Origin: CADCTB01 sp036269435
GTDB lineage: Bacteria > Actinomycetota > Acidimicrobiia > Acidimicrobiales > AC-14
NCBI GenBank assembly: GCA_036269435.1
Contig: DATASA010000018.1
Location: 1 to 32,334, forward strand
Length of the DNA stretch: 32,334 nucleotides
Direction of reading: 5' to 3'
The notes beneath the pieces are model-generated. The model saw nothing but the letters and a program-made list of their open reading frames with translations. It did not search any database and had not been told where the DNA came from. This document shows, one piece after another, positions 6,771 to 14,137 of this stretch; position 1 is the first letter of the stretch, and the number at the start of each line of letters is the position of its first letter. The position numbers were made by a program, and so were the translations under genes.

Positions 6771-7088
6771 ATGAAGCTGAGGAAGGGCGACCGGGTCCGC
6801 GTGCTCACCGGGAAGGACCGGGGCGACGAGGGCGAGATCATGCGCGTGCTGCCCAAGCAGGGCAAGGTCATCGTTGACGGCGTGAACGTGGCCAAGAAGC
6901 ACCAGCGCGCCGAGCGGGCCACCATGCAGGCCGGGATCATCGACAAGGACATGCCGCTGCCCGCGTCGAACGTCGCCATCCTGTGCCCGACCGACGGGCC
7001 CACCCGGATCGGCTACCGGTTCGAGGGCGGCGTCGAGGGCAAGGGCAAGAAAGTGCGCATCTGCCGCAAGTGCGGAGGTGACCTCTGA
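6771..7088 (+). CDS. rplX: 50S ribosomal protein L24
   Basis: 105 residues, normal length. The KOW motif is at the N-terminus (KGDRVRVLTGKDRGDEGEIMRVLPKQGKVIVDGVN, residues 5-39). L24 is one of the two initiator proteins of 50S assembly. The C-terminus carries a CRKC pair, seen in many bacterial L24 proteins. The gene starts with no gap after rplN, and its stop overlaps the rplE ATG by 1 nt. Confidence 0.97.
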   Translation: MKLRKGDRVRVLTGKDRGDEGEIMRVLPKQGKVIVDGVNVAKKHQRAERATMQAGIIDKDMPLPASNVAILCPTDGPTRIGYRFEGGVEGKGKKVRICRKCGGDL

Positions 7089-7666
7089 TGGCCGACGCCC
7101 AGGTGAAGGAACGTCCCCGGCTCAAGGTCCGGTACGACAAGGAGATCCGGGGCCAGCTCAAGGAGTCGCTCGGGCTGGGCAACATCATGGAGGTCCCCCG
7201 CCTCGAGAAGATCGTGATCAACATGGGTGTCGGCCGGGCCACCCAGCAGGCGTCGCTGCTCGAAGGGGCGGTCACCGACCTCACGCTGATCACGGGCCAG
7301 AAGCCGCTCGTCACCAAGGCCCGCCGGTCGATCGCCGCCTTCAAGCTGCGCGAGGGAGTGCCCATCGGCGCCAAGGTGACCCTGCGGGGGGACCGGATGT
7401 GGGAGTTCCTCGACCGCCTCGTCGCCCTGGCCATTCCCCGCATCCGTGACTTCCGGGGCCTGCCGCCGAACGGGTTCGACGGCCGGGGCAACTACACCTT
7501 CGGCGTCGACGAGCAGCTCATCTTCCCGGAGGTCGACTACGACAAGATCGACGCGGTCCGCGGCATGGACATCACCATCGTCACGACCGCCCGCACCAAC
7601 GCCGAGGGTCGGGCCCTGCTCGACGCCTTCGGGTTCCCGTTCCGACGTGCTGACGCCCAGCAGTAG
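7088..7666 (+). CDS. rplE: 50S ribosomal protein L5
   Basis: 192 residues. Family features are LGLGNIMEVPRLEKIVINMGVG (about residues 26-47), the L5 signature LITGQKPLVTKARRSIAAFKLREG-PIGAKVTLRG, and IPRIRDFRGL-NGFDGRGNYTFGVDEQLIFPE. L5 binds 5S rRNA and contacts P-site tRNA in the central protuberance. The ATG overlaps the rplX stop (TGATG). An 18-nt gap with TGAGGAG leads to the S14 gene. Confidence 0.98.
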   Translation: MADAQVKERPRLKVRYDKEIRGQLKESLGLGNIMEVPRLEKIVINMGVGRATQQASLLEGAVTDLTLITGQKPLVTKARRSIAAFKLREGVPIGAKVTLRGDRMWEFLDRLVALAIPRIRDFRGLPPNGFDGRGNYTFGVDEQLIFPEVDYDKIDAVRGMDITIVTTARTNAEGRALLDAFGFPFRRADAQQ

Positions 7667-7684
7667 AGGGTTCTGAGGAGTTTC

Positions 7685-7870
7685 GTGGCCAAGACAGCGC
7701 TCATCCAGAAGCAGCAGCGCAAGCCGAAGTTCAAGGTGCGGGCCTACACCCGCTGCCGCCGGTGCGGTCGCCCCCGCGCGGTCTACCGCAAGTTCAGCCT
7801 GTGCCGGATCTGCCTCCGCGAGATGGTCCACGCCGGCGAGGTTCCCGGCGTGACGAAGGCCAGCTGGTGA
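7685..7870 (+). CDS. rpsZ: 30S ribosomal protein S14, type Z (zinc-binding)
   Basis: 61 residues, the length of the short zinc-binding S14. GTG 7685 follows TGAGGAG with suitable spacing. Cysteines C24, C27, C40 and C43 form the CXXC-X12-CXXC zinc ribbon (CRRCGRPRAVYRKFSLCRIC). S14 stabilises the 30S head near S3 and S10. Many actinobacteria also keep a longer zinc-free paralogue under zinc-responsive control; none is in this window. Confidence 0.97.
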   Translation: MAKTALIQKQQRKPKFKVRAYTRCRRCGRPRAVYRKFSLCRICLREMVHAGEVPGVTKASW

Positions 7871-7886
7871 GGGGAGGAGGCCGCCG

Positions 7887-8291
7887 ATGACCATGACCGA
7901 CCCGATCGCCGACATGCTGACGCGGCTCCGCAACGGGGCGACCGCCAGCCAGGACAGTGTGCGCATGCCCTCGTCCAAGCTGAAGGAGTCCCTCGCCGCC
8001 ATCCTGCGCCGGGAGGGCTACATCGGCGACTTCAAGGTGAGCGAGGACGGCACCCGTCCCGGGCGCATCCTGGAGATCACCATGAAGTACACCCCCGATC
8101 GGGCGCCCACCATCTCGGGCCTGCGCCGGGTTTCCAAGCCCGGGCGACGGGTCTACATCCAGGCCGACAAACTCCCGCGCGTGCTCGGCGGGCTGGGTGT
8201 CGCAGTCCTCTCGACCAGCCAAGGGCTGCTCACCGACCGCGAGGCGCGCCAGCGCCGCGTGGGCGGCGAGGTCCTTTGTTACGTGTGGTGA
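7887..8291 (+). CDS. rpsH: 30S ribosomal protein S8
   Basis: 134 residues, normal length. The N-terminal domain reads MTMTDPIADMLTRLRNGATA and the C-terminal signature is GLGVAVLSTSQGLLTDREARQRRVGGEVLCYVW. S8 nucleates the 30S platform and represses the spc operon in E. coli by binding the rplE region; no obvious copy of that site was recognised here. A strong GAGGGGAGGAGG precedes the ATG. Confidence 0.98.
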   Translation: MTMTDPIADMLTRLRNGATASQDSVRMPSSKLKESLAAILRREGYIGDFKVSEDGTRPGRILEITMKYTPDRAPTISGLRRVSKPGRRVYIQADKLPRVLGGLGVAVLSTSQGLLTDREARQRRVGGEVLCYVW

Positions 8292-8294
8292 GCC

Positions 8295-8834
8295 ATGTCT
8301 CGAATCGGTAGGAACCCCATCCCCGTCCCGGCCGGCGTCACCGTCCAGGTGACCGAGCGGCACGTCAAGGTCACCGGTCCCAAGGGCACGCTCGAGCGTG
8401 ACACGCCGCGCGACATCACCATCCGCGAGGACGACGGCGTCCTGCTGGTCGAGCGCCCCGACGACGCCCGCCAGCACCGGGCCCTGCACGGCCTGACGCG
8501 CTCGCTGGTCAACAACATGGTGGTCGGTGTCACCGACGGCTTCAGTCGCGACCTCGAGATCGTCGGCGTCGGGTACCGGGCCGCGGCCACCACCCCGACC
8601 CGCCTCGACCTCGCCCTCGGGTTCAGCCACCCCGTCGGCGTCGATGCCCCCGACGGCGTCACGTTCGAGACACCGGCGCCCACCCGGATCACCGTGCGCG
8701 GCATCGACAAGGAAGTCGTCGGCCAGGTGGCCGCCAACATCCGCAGCCTGCGCAAGCCCGAGCCGTACAAGGGCAAGGGCGTCCGCTACGCGGGCGAGGT
8801 CGTGCGCCGCAAGGCGGGGAAGGCGGCGAAGTGA
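8295..8834 (+). CDS. rplF: 50S ribosomal protein L6
   Basis: 179 residues, normal length. Two tandem L6 domains are visible: SRIGRNPIPVPAGVTVQV with GPKGTLER in the first, and GVGYRAA with LGFSHPV in the second, ending with the L6 signature RSLRKPEPYKGKGVRYAGEVVRRKAGKAAK. L6 binds 23S rRNA near the sarcin-ricin loop. The gene is 3 nt after rpsH, while a 115-nt structured gap follows before rplR. Confidence 0.98.
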   Translation: MSRIGRNPIPVPAGVTVQVTERHVKVTGPKGTLERDTPRDITIREDDGVLLVERPDDARQHRALHGLTRSLVNNMVVGVTDGFSRDLEIVGVGYRAAATTPTRLDLALGFSHPVGVDAPDGVTFETPAPTRITVRGIDKEVVGQVAANIRSLRKPEPYKGKGVRYAGEVVRRKAGKAAK

Positions 8835-8850
8835 GTTTGCTTTCGCCCCC

Positions 8851-8921
8851 GGCGGCGGGTCCTGTCCCTGAGGCACCCACGGGGACCCCTCCCTACGGGC
8901 CACCCGCCACCTCCCGCCGCC
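8851..8921 (+). repeat. Long-range inverted repeat in the rplF-rplR gap
   Basis: GGCGGCGGG (8851-8859) is complementary to CCCGCCGCC (8913-8921), with a 53-nt loop that contains a second pairing GTCCC (8864-8868) with GGGAC (8882-8886). The gap of 115 nt is unusually long for this operon. It may be an mRNA-level regulatory or processing structure. No T-tract or clear promoter was seen. Confidence 0.4.
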
Positions 8922-8949
8922 ACCCCACTTCGCTGGTTGGAGAAGAGAG

Positions 8950-9315
8950 ATGAGTTTTTCTACGAAGAAGAAGCAGATGGCACGGGAGCGGCGGCACCAT
9001 CGGGTGCGCAAGCTGGTGCGGGGGACCCCCGAGCGGCCCCGCCTGGCCGTCTTCCGGTCCAACAAGCACATCACCGTCCAGGTCATCGACGACGTCGCCG
9101 GCCGCACGCTGGCTGCGGCCAGCACGGTCCAGGCCGACCTGCGGTCCGGCGCCACGGGCAACAAGGACGCAGCCGCGACCGTCGGCCGGTTGGTGGCCGA
9201 GCGGGCCCAGGCCGCAGGCGTCACCAAGGTCGTGTTCGACCGCGGCGGCAACCTGTACCACGGCCGCGTGGCCGCGGTGGCCGAAGCCGCTCGTGAAGCC
9301 GGGTTGGAGTTCTAG
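8950..9315 (+). CDS. rplR: 50S ribosomal protein L18
   Basis: 121 residues, normal length. The Arg/Lys-rich N-terminus (STKKKQMARERRHHRVRKLVRG) is followed by RPRLAVFRSNKHITVQVIDD and the C-terminal KVVFDRGGNLYHGRVAAVAEAAREAGLEF. L18 binds 5S rRNA with L5 and is needed to place it in the large subunit. The ATG follows GGAGAAGAGAG. The next gene, rpsE, is 135 nt away because of a dispersed repeat. Confidence 0.97.
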   Translation: MSFSTKKKQMARERRHHRVRKLVRGTPERPRLAVFRSNKHITVQVIDDVAGRTLAAASTVQADLRSGATGNKDAAATVGRLVAERAQAAGVTKVVFDRGGNLYHGRVAAVAEAAREAGLEF

Positions 9316-9330
9316 TGATTGCCGTCGCAA

Positions 9331-9413
9331 GCCGGGCTTGCCCGGCGAGTTCCATGGCGCTTCGGTCGGCCGGCGGAGCCGGCTTCGGTGCGCCCTGTTC
9401 TTTTCTCCGCCGG
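9331..9413 (+). repeat. Dispersed palindromic intergenic repeat, copy A
   Basis: The element lies between rplR and rpsE. It opens with hairpin GCCGGGC-TT-GCCCGGC (9331-9346), followed by GGCGAGTT (9344-9351), the 17-nt core CGGCCGGCGGAGCCGGC (9367-9383), a TTTTCT tract (9400-9405) and GCCGGC (9408-9413). The order GGCGAGTT, identical 17-nt core, pyrimidine tract, GCCGGC recurs with nearly the same spacing between glmS and acpS (26327-26393). It resembles REP/BIME-type extragenic palindromes. No transposase or coding function is visible. Confidence 0.6.
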
Positions 9414-9450
9414 CCGGCGGCCGGCGGTCGAGTACGTGGTCAGGAGATCC

Positions 9451-9999
9451 ATGGCTGAGAGTCCGTATGTCGAACGAGTGATCGCCATCAACCGGGTGGC
9501 CAAGGTGGTCAAGGGTGGCCGCCGGTTCTCCTTCACCGCGCTGGTGGTCGTGGGCGACGGCGCCGGCAAGGTCGGCCTCGGGTACGGCAAGGCCAAGGAA
9601 GTGCCCGCCGCCATCCAGAAGGGCATCGAGGAGGCGAAGAAGGAGCTGTTCGACGTCCCCCTCGCCGGCAGCACCATCACCCACCCCATCCTGGGCGAGC
9701 GCGGCGCCGGGCGGGTGTTGCTCAAGCCGGCGGCCCCCGGTACCGGCGTCATCGCCGGCGGTGCGGCCCGGGCCATCCTGGAGTCGGCCGGCGTCCACGA
9801 CATCCTGGCCAAGTCGCTGGGGTCGTCGAACGCCATCAACGTGGCCCACGCCACCGTCGCCGGCCTCAAGGGGCTGATGCGGCCGGACGTGGTCGCCCGC
9901 AACCGGGGCAAGTCGCCCGAGGAGGTCACGCCGCCGGGTCTGCTGCGGGCCTATCAAGAGTCCCAGCGCGGCCCCCACACCCCGGTCGAGGTGGCCTGA
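9451..9999 (+). CDS. rpsE: 30S ribosomal protein S5
   Basis: 182 residues from ATG 9451, which follows AGGAG (9442-9446). The frame is open back to 9319, but those 44 codons lie in the dispersed repeat and have no S5 similarity. The double-stranded RNA-binding domain is at residues 6-72 (VIAINRVAKVVKGGRRFSF, GLGYGKAKEVP). The C-terminal domain includes APGTGVIAGGAARAILE and GSSNAINVAHATVAGL. S5 lies at the mRNA entry site and influences decoding accuracy. The stop overlaps rpmD (TGATG). Confidence 0.96.
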   Translation: MAESPYVERVIAINRVAKVVKGGRRFSFTALVVVGDGAGKVGLGYGKAKEVPAAIQKGIEEAKKELFDVPLAGSTITHPILGERGAGRVLLKPAAPGTGVIAGGAARAILESAGVHDILAKSLGSSNAINVAHATVAGLKGLMRPDVVARNRGKSPEEVTPPGLLRAYQESQRGPHTPVEVA

Positions 10000-10205
10000 T
10001 GGCCCGGATCCTCGTGACCCAGCGCAACTCGACCATCGGGACCCGGCCCATCCACCGGGCCACCATGAAGGCTCTCGGCCTCGGGGGCATCGGCCGGAGC
10101 ACCAACCTGCCCGACACGCCCGACGTGCGGGGCATGCTCCACAAGGTCGCCCACCTGGTCTCCGTCGAACCTGCGCCCGCGGGCGAGAATGGGGAGCTCC
10201 GATGA
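9999..10205 (+). CDS. rpmD: 50S ribosomal protein L30
   Basis: 68 residues, slightly longer than the usual ~60. The sequence ILVTQRNSTIGTRPIHRATMKALGLGGIGRSTNLPDTPDVRGMLHKVAHLV is the complete L30 fold. L30 is a peripheral 50S protein contacting 23S rRNA. It is coupled at both ends: its ATG overlaps the rpsE stop and its stop overlaps the rplO ATG by 4 nt. Confidence 0.97.
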   Translation: MARILVTQRNSTIGTRPIHRATMKALGLGGIGRSTNLPDTPDVRGMLHKVAHLVSVEPAPAGENGELR

Positions 10206-10690
10206 AGGTCCACGATCTGAAGCCGGCTCCGGGGTCGACGCGCGAGCGGCGCCGGGTGGGGCGCGGCATCGGCGGCGAGGGTGGCAAGACCGCAGGTCGC
10301 GGCACCAAGGGCCAGGGCGCCCGCGGCTCGGTCAAGCCGGGGTTCGAAGGCGGGCAGATGCCCCTCAGCCGGCGGGTGCCGAAGCTCAAGGGCTTCAACA
10401 ACCCGTTCCGGGTGGAGTACGTCGTCGTCAACCTGGACTCGCTCGAGACGTTCGAGGGTGACGAGGTCAACCCCGACACCCTGCGGGCCAAGGGCCTCGT
10501 CCACAAGCACGGCTTGGTCAAGGTGCTGGGGCGGGGCGAGCTGAGCCGGGCCGTCCGGGTCTCGGCCCACGGCTTCTCCCGGTCGGCCGAGGAGGCCATC
10601 ACCGCGGCCGGCGGCACGGTCGAGGTCCTGCCGCTGCCGTTCGGCCACGGTCGCCCGCCGGCCAAGGGCAACGCCCTCACCAACCGCTGA
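10202..10690 (+). CDS. rplO: 50S ribosomal protein L15
   Basis: 162 residues. The Gly/Arg-rich N-terminus typical of L15 is clear (DLKPAPGSTRERRRVGRGIGGEGGKTAGRGTKGQGARGSV), followed by GFEGGQMPLSRRVPKLKGFNN. The C-terminal half ends with VRVSAHGFSRSAEEAITAAGG, the L15 signature. L15 is a late assembly protein of the 50S. The ATG overlaps the rpmD stop. A 139-nt gap precedes secY. Confidence 0.97.
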   Translation: MKVHDLKPAPGSTRERRRVGRGIGGEGGKTAGRGTKGQGARGSVKPGFEGGQMPLSRRVPKLKGFNNPFRVEYVVVNLDSLETFEGDEVNPDTLRAKGLVHKHGLVKVLGRGELSRAVRVSAHGFSRSAEEAITAAGGTVEVLPLPFGHGRPPAKGNALTNR

Positions 10691-10829
10691 CCGGTGGCGC
10701 AACCGGAGGGCGGAGCCGTTTCGCCCAGGGCAGCGCTATCCTCTCTCCCTGCGCTGAAGGGGCTCGCGACGCACCGTCCTACGCGGGCCCTCTGAAACCC
10801 TCGCCACACGAACCAATAGGGAAGCCATC
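10691..10829 (+). promoter_or_regulatory. rplO-secY gap with weak promoter-like and hairpin signals
   Basis: A 139-nt gap. CCGGT-GGCGCA-ACCGG (10691-10706) forms a small hairpin right after the rplO stop. TATCCT (10737-10742) could be a -10 box but has no convincing -35. CAGCGC (10731-10736) pairs with GCGCTG (10751-10756). A promoter dedicated to secY-adk-map is plausible from the gap length but poorly supported. Confidence 0.25.
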
Positions 10830-12122
10830 TTGCTGTCGAGCCTGAAGAACATCTTCAAGGTCACGGATCTCCGCAACAAGATCCTGTTCACGCTGTTCAT
10901 CATCTTCCTGTACCGCCTCGGCTCGAACGTGACCGTTCCGGGGATCGACTTCAAGGCCGTCCAGGATCTCCAGCGCCAAGCCCAGAGCGGCGGCGTCCTC
11001 GGGTTCCTGAACCTGTTCTCGGGCGGCGCGCTGACCCAGATGGCGGTTTTCGCCCTCGGGATCATGCCGTACATCACCAGTTCGATCATCATGCAGCTGC
11101 TGGCGGTGGTGATCCCCCGGATCGAGGAGTGGCAGAAGCAGGGAGCGGTCGGCCAGAAGAAGATCACCCAGTGGACCCGGTACATGACCGTCGGCCTGGC
11201 CATCCTCCAGGCGACCGGCATCACCTACCAGTTCAACAACGGCCTCCTCGGCCAGGGCACCAACACCAACCTCAAGCTGGTGACCAAGTTCGACGTCCCC
11301 CACGTCGCCCTGATCGTGCTCACGATCACCGCGGGCACGGCCGTCGTCATGTGGATGGGCGAGCTGATCACCCAACGGGGGATCGGCAACGGCATGTCGA
11401 TCCTGATCTTCGCCAACGTGGTCAGCCGCATGCCGGCCCAGTTCGGCAACGTGCAGGCCGAGAAGGGCAACGTCGCCTTCACCCTGTTCATGATCCTCGG
11501 CATCGCCATGATCGTGGCCATCGTCTTCGTGGAGCAGGGCCAACGCCGCATCCCGGTGCAGTTCGCCAAACGGGTCGTCGGCCGGCGGATGTACGGCGGC
11601 CAGAGCACCTACATCCCACTCAAGGTCAACCAGGCCGGCGTCATCCCGATCATCTTCGCCAGTTCGGTGCTCTACTTCCCGGTCCTGCTGTCGAACATCG
11701 TGCAGTGGAAGGTCGTCGTCAACTTCATCAACAAGTACCTGGTGCAGCAGGACAACGTCGTGTACATCGTGACGTACGGCCTTCTCATCGTGTTCTTCAC
11801 GTACTTCTACACCGCGATCACCTTCAACCCCCAGCAACAGGCGGACATCATCCGCAAACAGGGAGGGTTCATCCCCGGCATCCGCCCCGGGCCTCCCACC
11901 GAGCGCTACCTGGGCCAAATCCTGAACCGCATCACGCTTCCGGGCTCGCTGTTCCTCGCCGCCATCGCCCTGGTCCCCAACATCCTGCTGTCCCTCTACG
12001 GGGTCAAGCAGTTCCCGTTCGGGGGCACCACCATCCTGATCGCCGTGGGTGTGGCCCTGGAGACGATGAAACAGATCGACAGCCAGCTGATGATGCGGAA
12101 CTATGAGGGCTTCCTCGCGTAG
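10830..12122 (+). CDS. secY: Protein translocase subunit SecY
   Basis: 430 residues, normal length, with ten hydrophobic segments as expected for the SecYEG channel in the plasma membrane. The TTG start at 10830 is supported by AGGGAAG (10818-10824) five nucleotides upstream. Recognisable regions are the N-terminus LRNKILFTLFIIFLYRLGSNVTVPGID, the plug and TM2 region GGALTQMAVFALGIMPYITSSIIMQLL, GELITQRGIGNGMSILIFANV, and the cytoplasmic loop with GKRVVGRRMYGG-like sequence and FIPGIRPGPPTERYL. Linkage to adk and map is the standard spc-operon end. Confidence 0.97.
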   Translation: MLSSLKNIFKVTDLRNKILFTLFIIFLYRLGSNVTVPGIDFKAVQDLQRQAQSGGVLGFLNLFSGGALTQMAVFALGIMPYITSSIIMQLLAVVIPRIEEWQKQGAVGQKKITQWTRYMTVGLAILQATGITYQFNNGLLGQGTNTNLKLVTKFDVPHVALIVLTITAGTAVVMWMGELITQRGIGNGMSILIFANVVSRMPAQFGNVQAEKGNVAFTLFMILGIAMIVAIVFVEQGQRRIPVQFAKRVVGRRMYGGQSTYIPLKVNQAGVIPIIFASSVLYFPVLLSNIVQWKVVVNFINKYLVQQDNVVYIVTYGLLIVFFTYFYTAITFNPQQQADIIRKQGGFIPGIRPGPPTERYLGQILNRITLPGSLFLAAIALVPNILLSLYGVKQFPFGGTTILIAVGVALETMKQIDSQLMMRNYEGFLA

Positions 12123-12784
12123 TGCTCCCCACTCGACTGGTGATCCTGGGCAAGCAGGGTGCCGGCAAGGGCACCCAGGCCGTGCGGCTCTCCGATCACT
12201 TCGGCGTGCCCCGTATCTCCACGGGTGACATGTTCCGCGTCGTGGCCAAGGCCGACAGTGAGGTCGGCCGCCGGGCCAAGAAGTTCATGGACGCCGGCGA
12301 TCTCGTGCCCGACGAGGTGGTGAACGAGATGGTGCGGGAGAGGCTGGCCGACCTGGACGCCGCCGACCGCGGCTTCATCATGGAGGGTTTTCCCCGCAAC
12401 GTGGCCCAGGCCGAGGCGCTCGACGAGATGCTGAGCCCCCACCACGTCGACCTGGTGATCGAGCTCGACGTCCCCACCGGCGTCGTCCTGAAGCGCCTGG
12501 CCGGCCGCCGGGTGTGCACGGTCTGCGGTACCAACTACAGCGTGGACGCGCCGCCGAAGGTGAACTGGACGTGCGACCGGTGCGGGGCCGACGTCGTCCA
12601 GCGTGACGACGACACCGAGACCGCGATCAGCCGCCGCCTCGACACCTACGACAAGCAGACCGCCCCGCTGGTGGCCTGGTACCTGGCCACCGACCGGCTG
12701 GCCGCAGTGGATGGGGACGGTGACCCGGACACGGTCACCAGCCGCCTGCAGCGGGCCATCGAAAACCGCCTGGCCCGGCGGTGA
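12122..12784 (+). CDS. adk: Adenylate kinase, zinc-lid form
   Basis: 220 residues, the long form. Adenylate kinase converts AMP and ATP to two ADP in the cytoplasm. The P-loop is GKQGAGKGTQ (residues 10-19), with K/Q where GPPGAGKGT is commonest. The NMP site follows (ISTGDMFR, 32-39), then EGFPRN (88-93). The LID domain holds four cysteines, C132, C135, C151 and C154, in the spacing of zinc-binding lids. The GTG start overlaps the last base of the secY stop, consistent with coupling. Confidence 0.97.
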   Translation: MLPTRLVILGKQGAGKGTQAVRLSDHFGVPRISTGDMFRVVAKADSEVGRRAKKFMDAGDLVPDEVVNEMVRERLADLDAADRGFIMEGFPRNVAQAEALDEMLSPHHVDLVIELDVPTGVVLKRLAGRRVCTVCGTNYSVDAPPKVNWTCDRCGADVVQRDDDTETAISRRLDTYDKQTAPLVAWYLATDRLAAVDGDGDPDTVTSRLQRAIENRLARR

Positions 12785-12788
12785 GGAG

Positions 12789-13541
12789 ATGGCCATCACG
12801 CTGAAGTCCCTCGAAGACGTCGCCGTCATGCGCCGGGCCGGCCGGGTGGTGGCCGAGATGCTCGACGCCTGCCAGGCCGCGGCCCGCCCCGGGGTCACGA
12901 CCGCCGACCTGGACAAGGTGGCCCGGGAGGTGCTGGCCAAGCGCAAGGCGAAGTCGAACTTCCTGAACTACCACGGGTATCCGGCCGTGATCTGCACGTC
13001 GCCGAACGACGTGATCGTCCACGGCATCCCCGGCACCTACCGGTTGGAGGAGGGCGACCTCATCTCCATCGACTGCGGAGCCATCATCGACGGCTGGCAC
13101 GGGGACGCAGCCCGGACCATCCCGGTCGGCGAGATCTCCGAGGAGGCCCGCAAGCTGATCCGGGTCACCGAGGAGAGCCTGTGGGCGGGCATCGACCAGG
13201 TCCGGAAGGGCCGGCGCCTGTCCGACATCGGCCACGCGGTCCAGACCGTGGCCGAGGGCGCCGGGTTCGCGGTGGTCCGGGAGTACGTCGGACACGGGAT
13301 CGGCCGGGCCATGCACGAGGAGCCGCAGGTGCCGAACTACGGGGACCCGGGCAGGGGGATCAAGCTGAAGGTGGGCCACGTGCTGGCGGTCGAGCCCATG
13401 GTCAACCTGGGCAGCGCCGAGACCCGGTTGAACGACGACGGATGGACCGTCGTGACCGCCGACGGCAGCCTGTCGGCTCACTTCGAGCACTCGATCGCGG
13501 TCACCGAAGACGGTCCGGAGGTGCTCACCGTCCTCGACTGA
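12789..13541 (+). CDS. map: Type I methionine aminopeptidase
   Basis: 250 residues, starting MAITLKSLEDVAVMRRAGRVVAE like other type I enzymes. It removes the N-terminal methionine from nascent proteins. Metal ligands D95, D106, H169, E202 and E233 and the active-site H79 are all present in DCGAIIDGWHGDAART, GHGIGRAMHEEP, EPMVNLG and HFEHSIAVTE. The gene begins 4 nt after adk; GGTGAGGAG directly abuts the ATG, which is closer than ideal. A 138-nt gap follows before infA. Confidence 0.97.
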   Translation: MAITLKSLEDVAVMRRAGRVVAEMLDACQAAARPGVTTADLDKVAREVLAKRKAKSNFLNYHGYPAVICTSPNDVIVHGIPGTYRLEEGDLISIDCGAIIDGWHGDAARTIPVGEISEEARKLIRVTEESLWAGIDQVRKGRRLSDIGHAVQTVAEGAGFAVVREYVGHGIGRAMHEEPQVPNYGDPGRGIKLKVGHVLAVEPMVNLGSAETRLNDDGWTVVTADGSLSAHFEHSIAVTEDGPEVLTVLD

Positions 13542-13679
13542 GCTGGTAGCGACCTAGTCGCGACCTGCCGGCGACCGCGAGGCACCCGCCGGGAGCCCTA
13601 CCGCAGCGAATTGGGTTACTCTATCTGTCTGTCCCCCGGCAGTGTGCTGGTTGAGACGCGTTTTTTAGGAGACAAGCAC

Positions 13680-13904
13680 CTGCCAAAGCCCAAAGAGGAC
13701 GCGATCGTGATGGAGGGCACTGTCGTCGAGCCGCTGCCCAACGCCATGTTCCGTGTCGAGCTCGAAAACGGTCACAAGGTTCTGGCGCACATCTCCGGAA
13801 AGATGCGGATGCACTACATCCGGATCCTGCCCGGGGACCGGGTGCAGGTGGAGTTGACCCCCTACGACATCAGTCGGGGGCGGATCACCTACCGCTACAA
13901 GTAG
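13680..13904 (+). CDS. infA: Translation initiation factor IF-1, probable CTG start
   Basis: From CTG 13680 the product has 74 residues: (M)PKPKEDAIVMEGTVVEPLPNAM, then FRVELENGHKVLAHISGKMRMHYIRILPGDRV and ending RGRITYRYK, a complete IF-1 OB fold. IF-1 occupies the 30S A site during initiation. AGGAGA (13667-13672) lies 7 nt before the CTG. Upstream in-frame TTG 13611 and GTG 13644 lack Shine-Dalgarno sequences and add unrelated residues. GTG 13707 and ATG 13710 have GAGGA nearby but would cut off the conserved KEDAI segment. No ATG, GTG or TTG fits the family start, so CTG is the best reading. Confidence 0.88.
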   Translation: MPKPKEDAIVMEGTVVEPLPNAMFRVELENGHKVLAHISGKMRMHYIRILPGDRVQVELTPYDISRGRITYRYK

Positions 13905-13935
13905 CACGTCGAAGTTTCGCAAAAGAGCAGGTCAC

Positions 13936-13968
13936 ATGAAGGTGGCCGGAGTGAAGGTGGAACTGTGA
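13936..13968 (+). other. 10-codon micro-ORF overlapping the rpmJ start
   Basis: ATG 13936 opens MKVAGVKVEL and stops with TGA at 13966-13968, overlapping the rpmJ GTG (13965) by 4 nt as GTGA. A weak AGAGCAGG precedes it. It could couple rpmJ translation to upstream ribosomes. With only ten codons, chance occurrence is quite possible. Confidence 0.3.
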
Positions 13969-14078
13969 AGGTCAAGCCGAGTGTCAAGCGCATCTGCGAG
14001 CGGTGCAAGGTCGTCCGCCGGCAGGGTCGCGTCATGGTCATCTGCACCAACCCCCGCCACAAGCAGCGGCAGGGCTGA
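13965..14078 (+). CDS. rpmJ: 50S ribosomal protein L36, zinc-binding form
   Basis: 37 residues, exactly the family length: start MKVKPSVKRICERCK, then VVRRQGRVMVICTNPRHKQRQG. GTG 13965 is preceded by AAGGTGG (13954-13960). The zinc ligands C11, C14, C27 and H32 are present, so this is the C+ form. L36 is a small late-assembling 50S protein. It has its normal place between infA and rpsM. Confidence 0.96.
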   Translation: MKVKPSVKRICERCKVVRRQGRVMVICTNPRHKQRQG

Positions 14079-14089
14079 GCCGGGTGGGC

Positions 14090-14137
14090 ATGGCGAACGA
14101 GACGGGGCCCGAGCGGCCCTTCGAGGGGGAGGCGTAG
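14090..14137 (+). other. 15-codon micro-ORF abutting rpsM
   Basis: ATG 14090 opens MANETGPERPFEGEA and ends with TAG at 14135-14137, directly followed by the rpsM ATG at 14138. GGGTGGG lies just before it. The rpsM ribosome-binding site GAGGGGGAGG is inside its last codons. No homologue is recognised. Confidence 0.3.

Noticed and set aside
9319..9450. Upstream extension of rpsE by 44 codons
   Set aside because: The extension translates the dispersed repeat, has no S5 similarity, and ATG 9451 has AGGAG in position.
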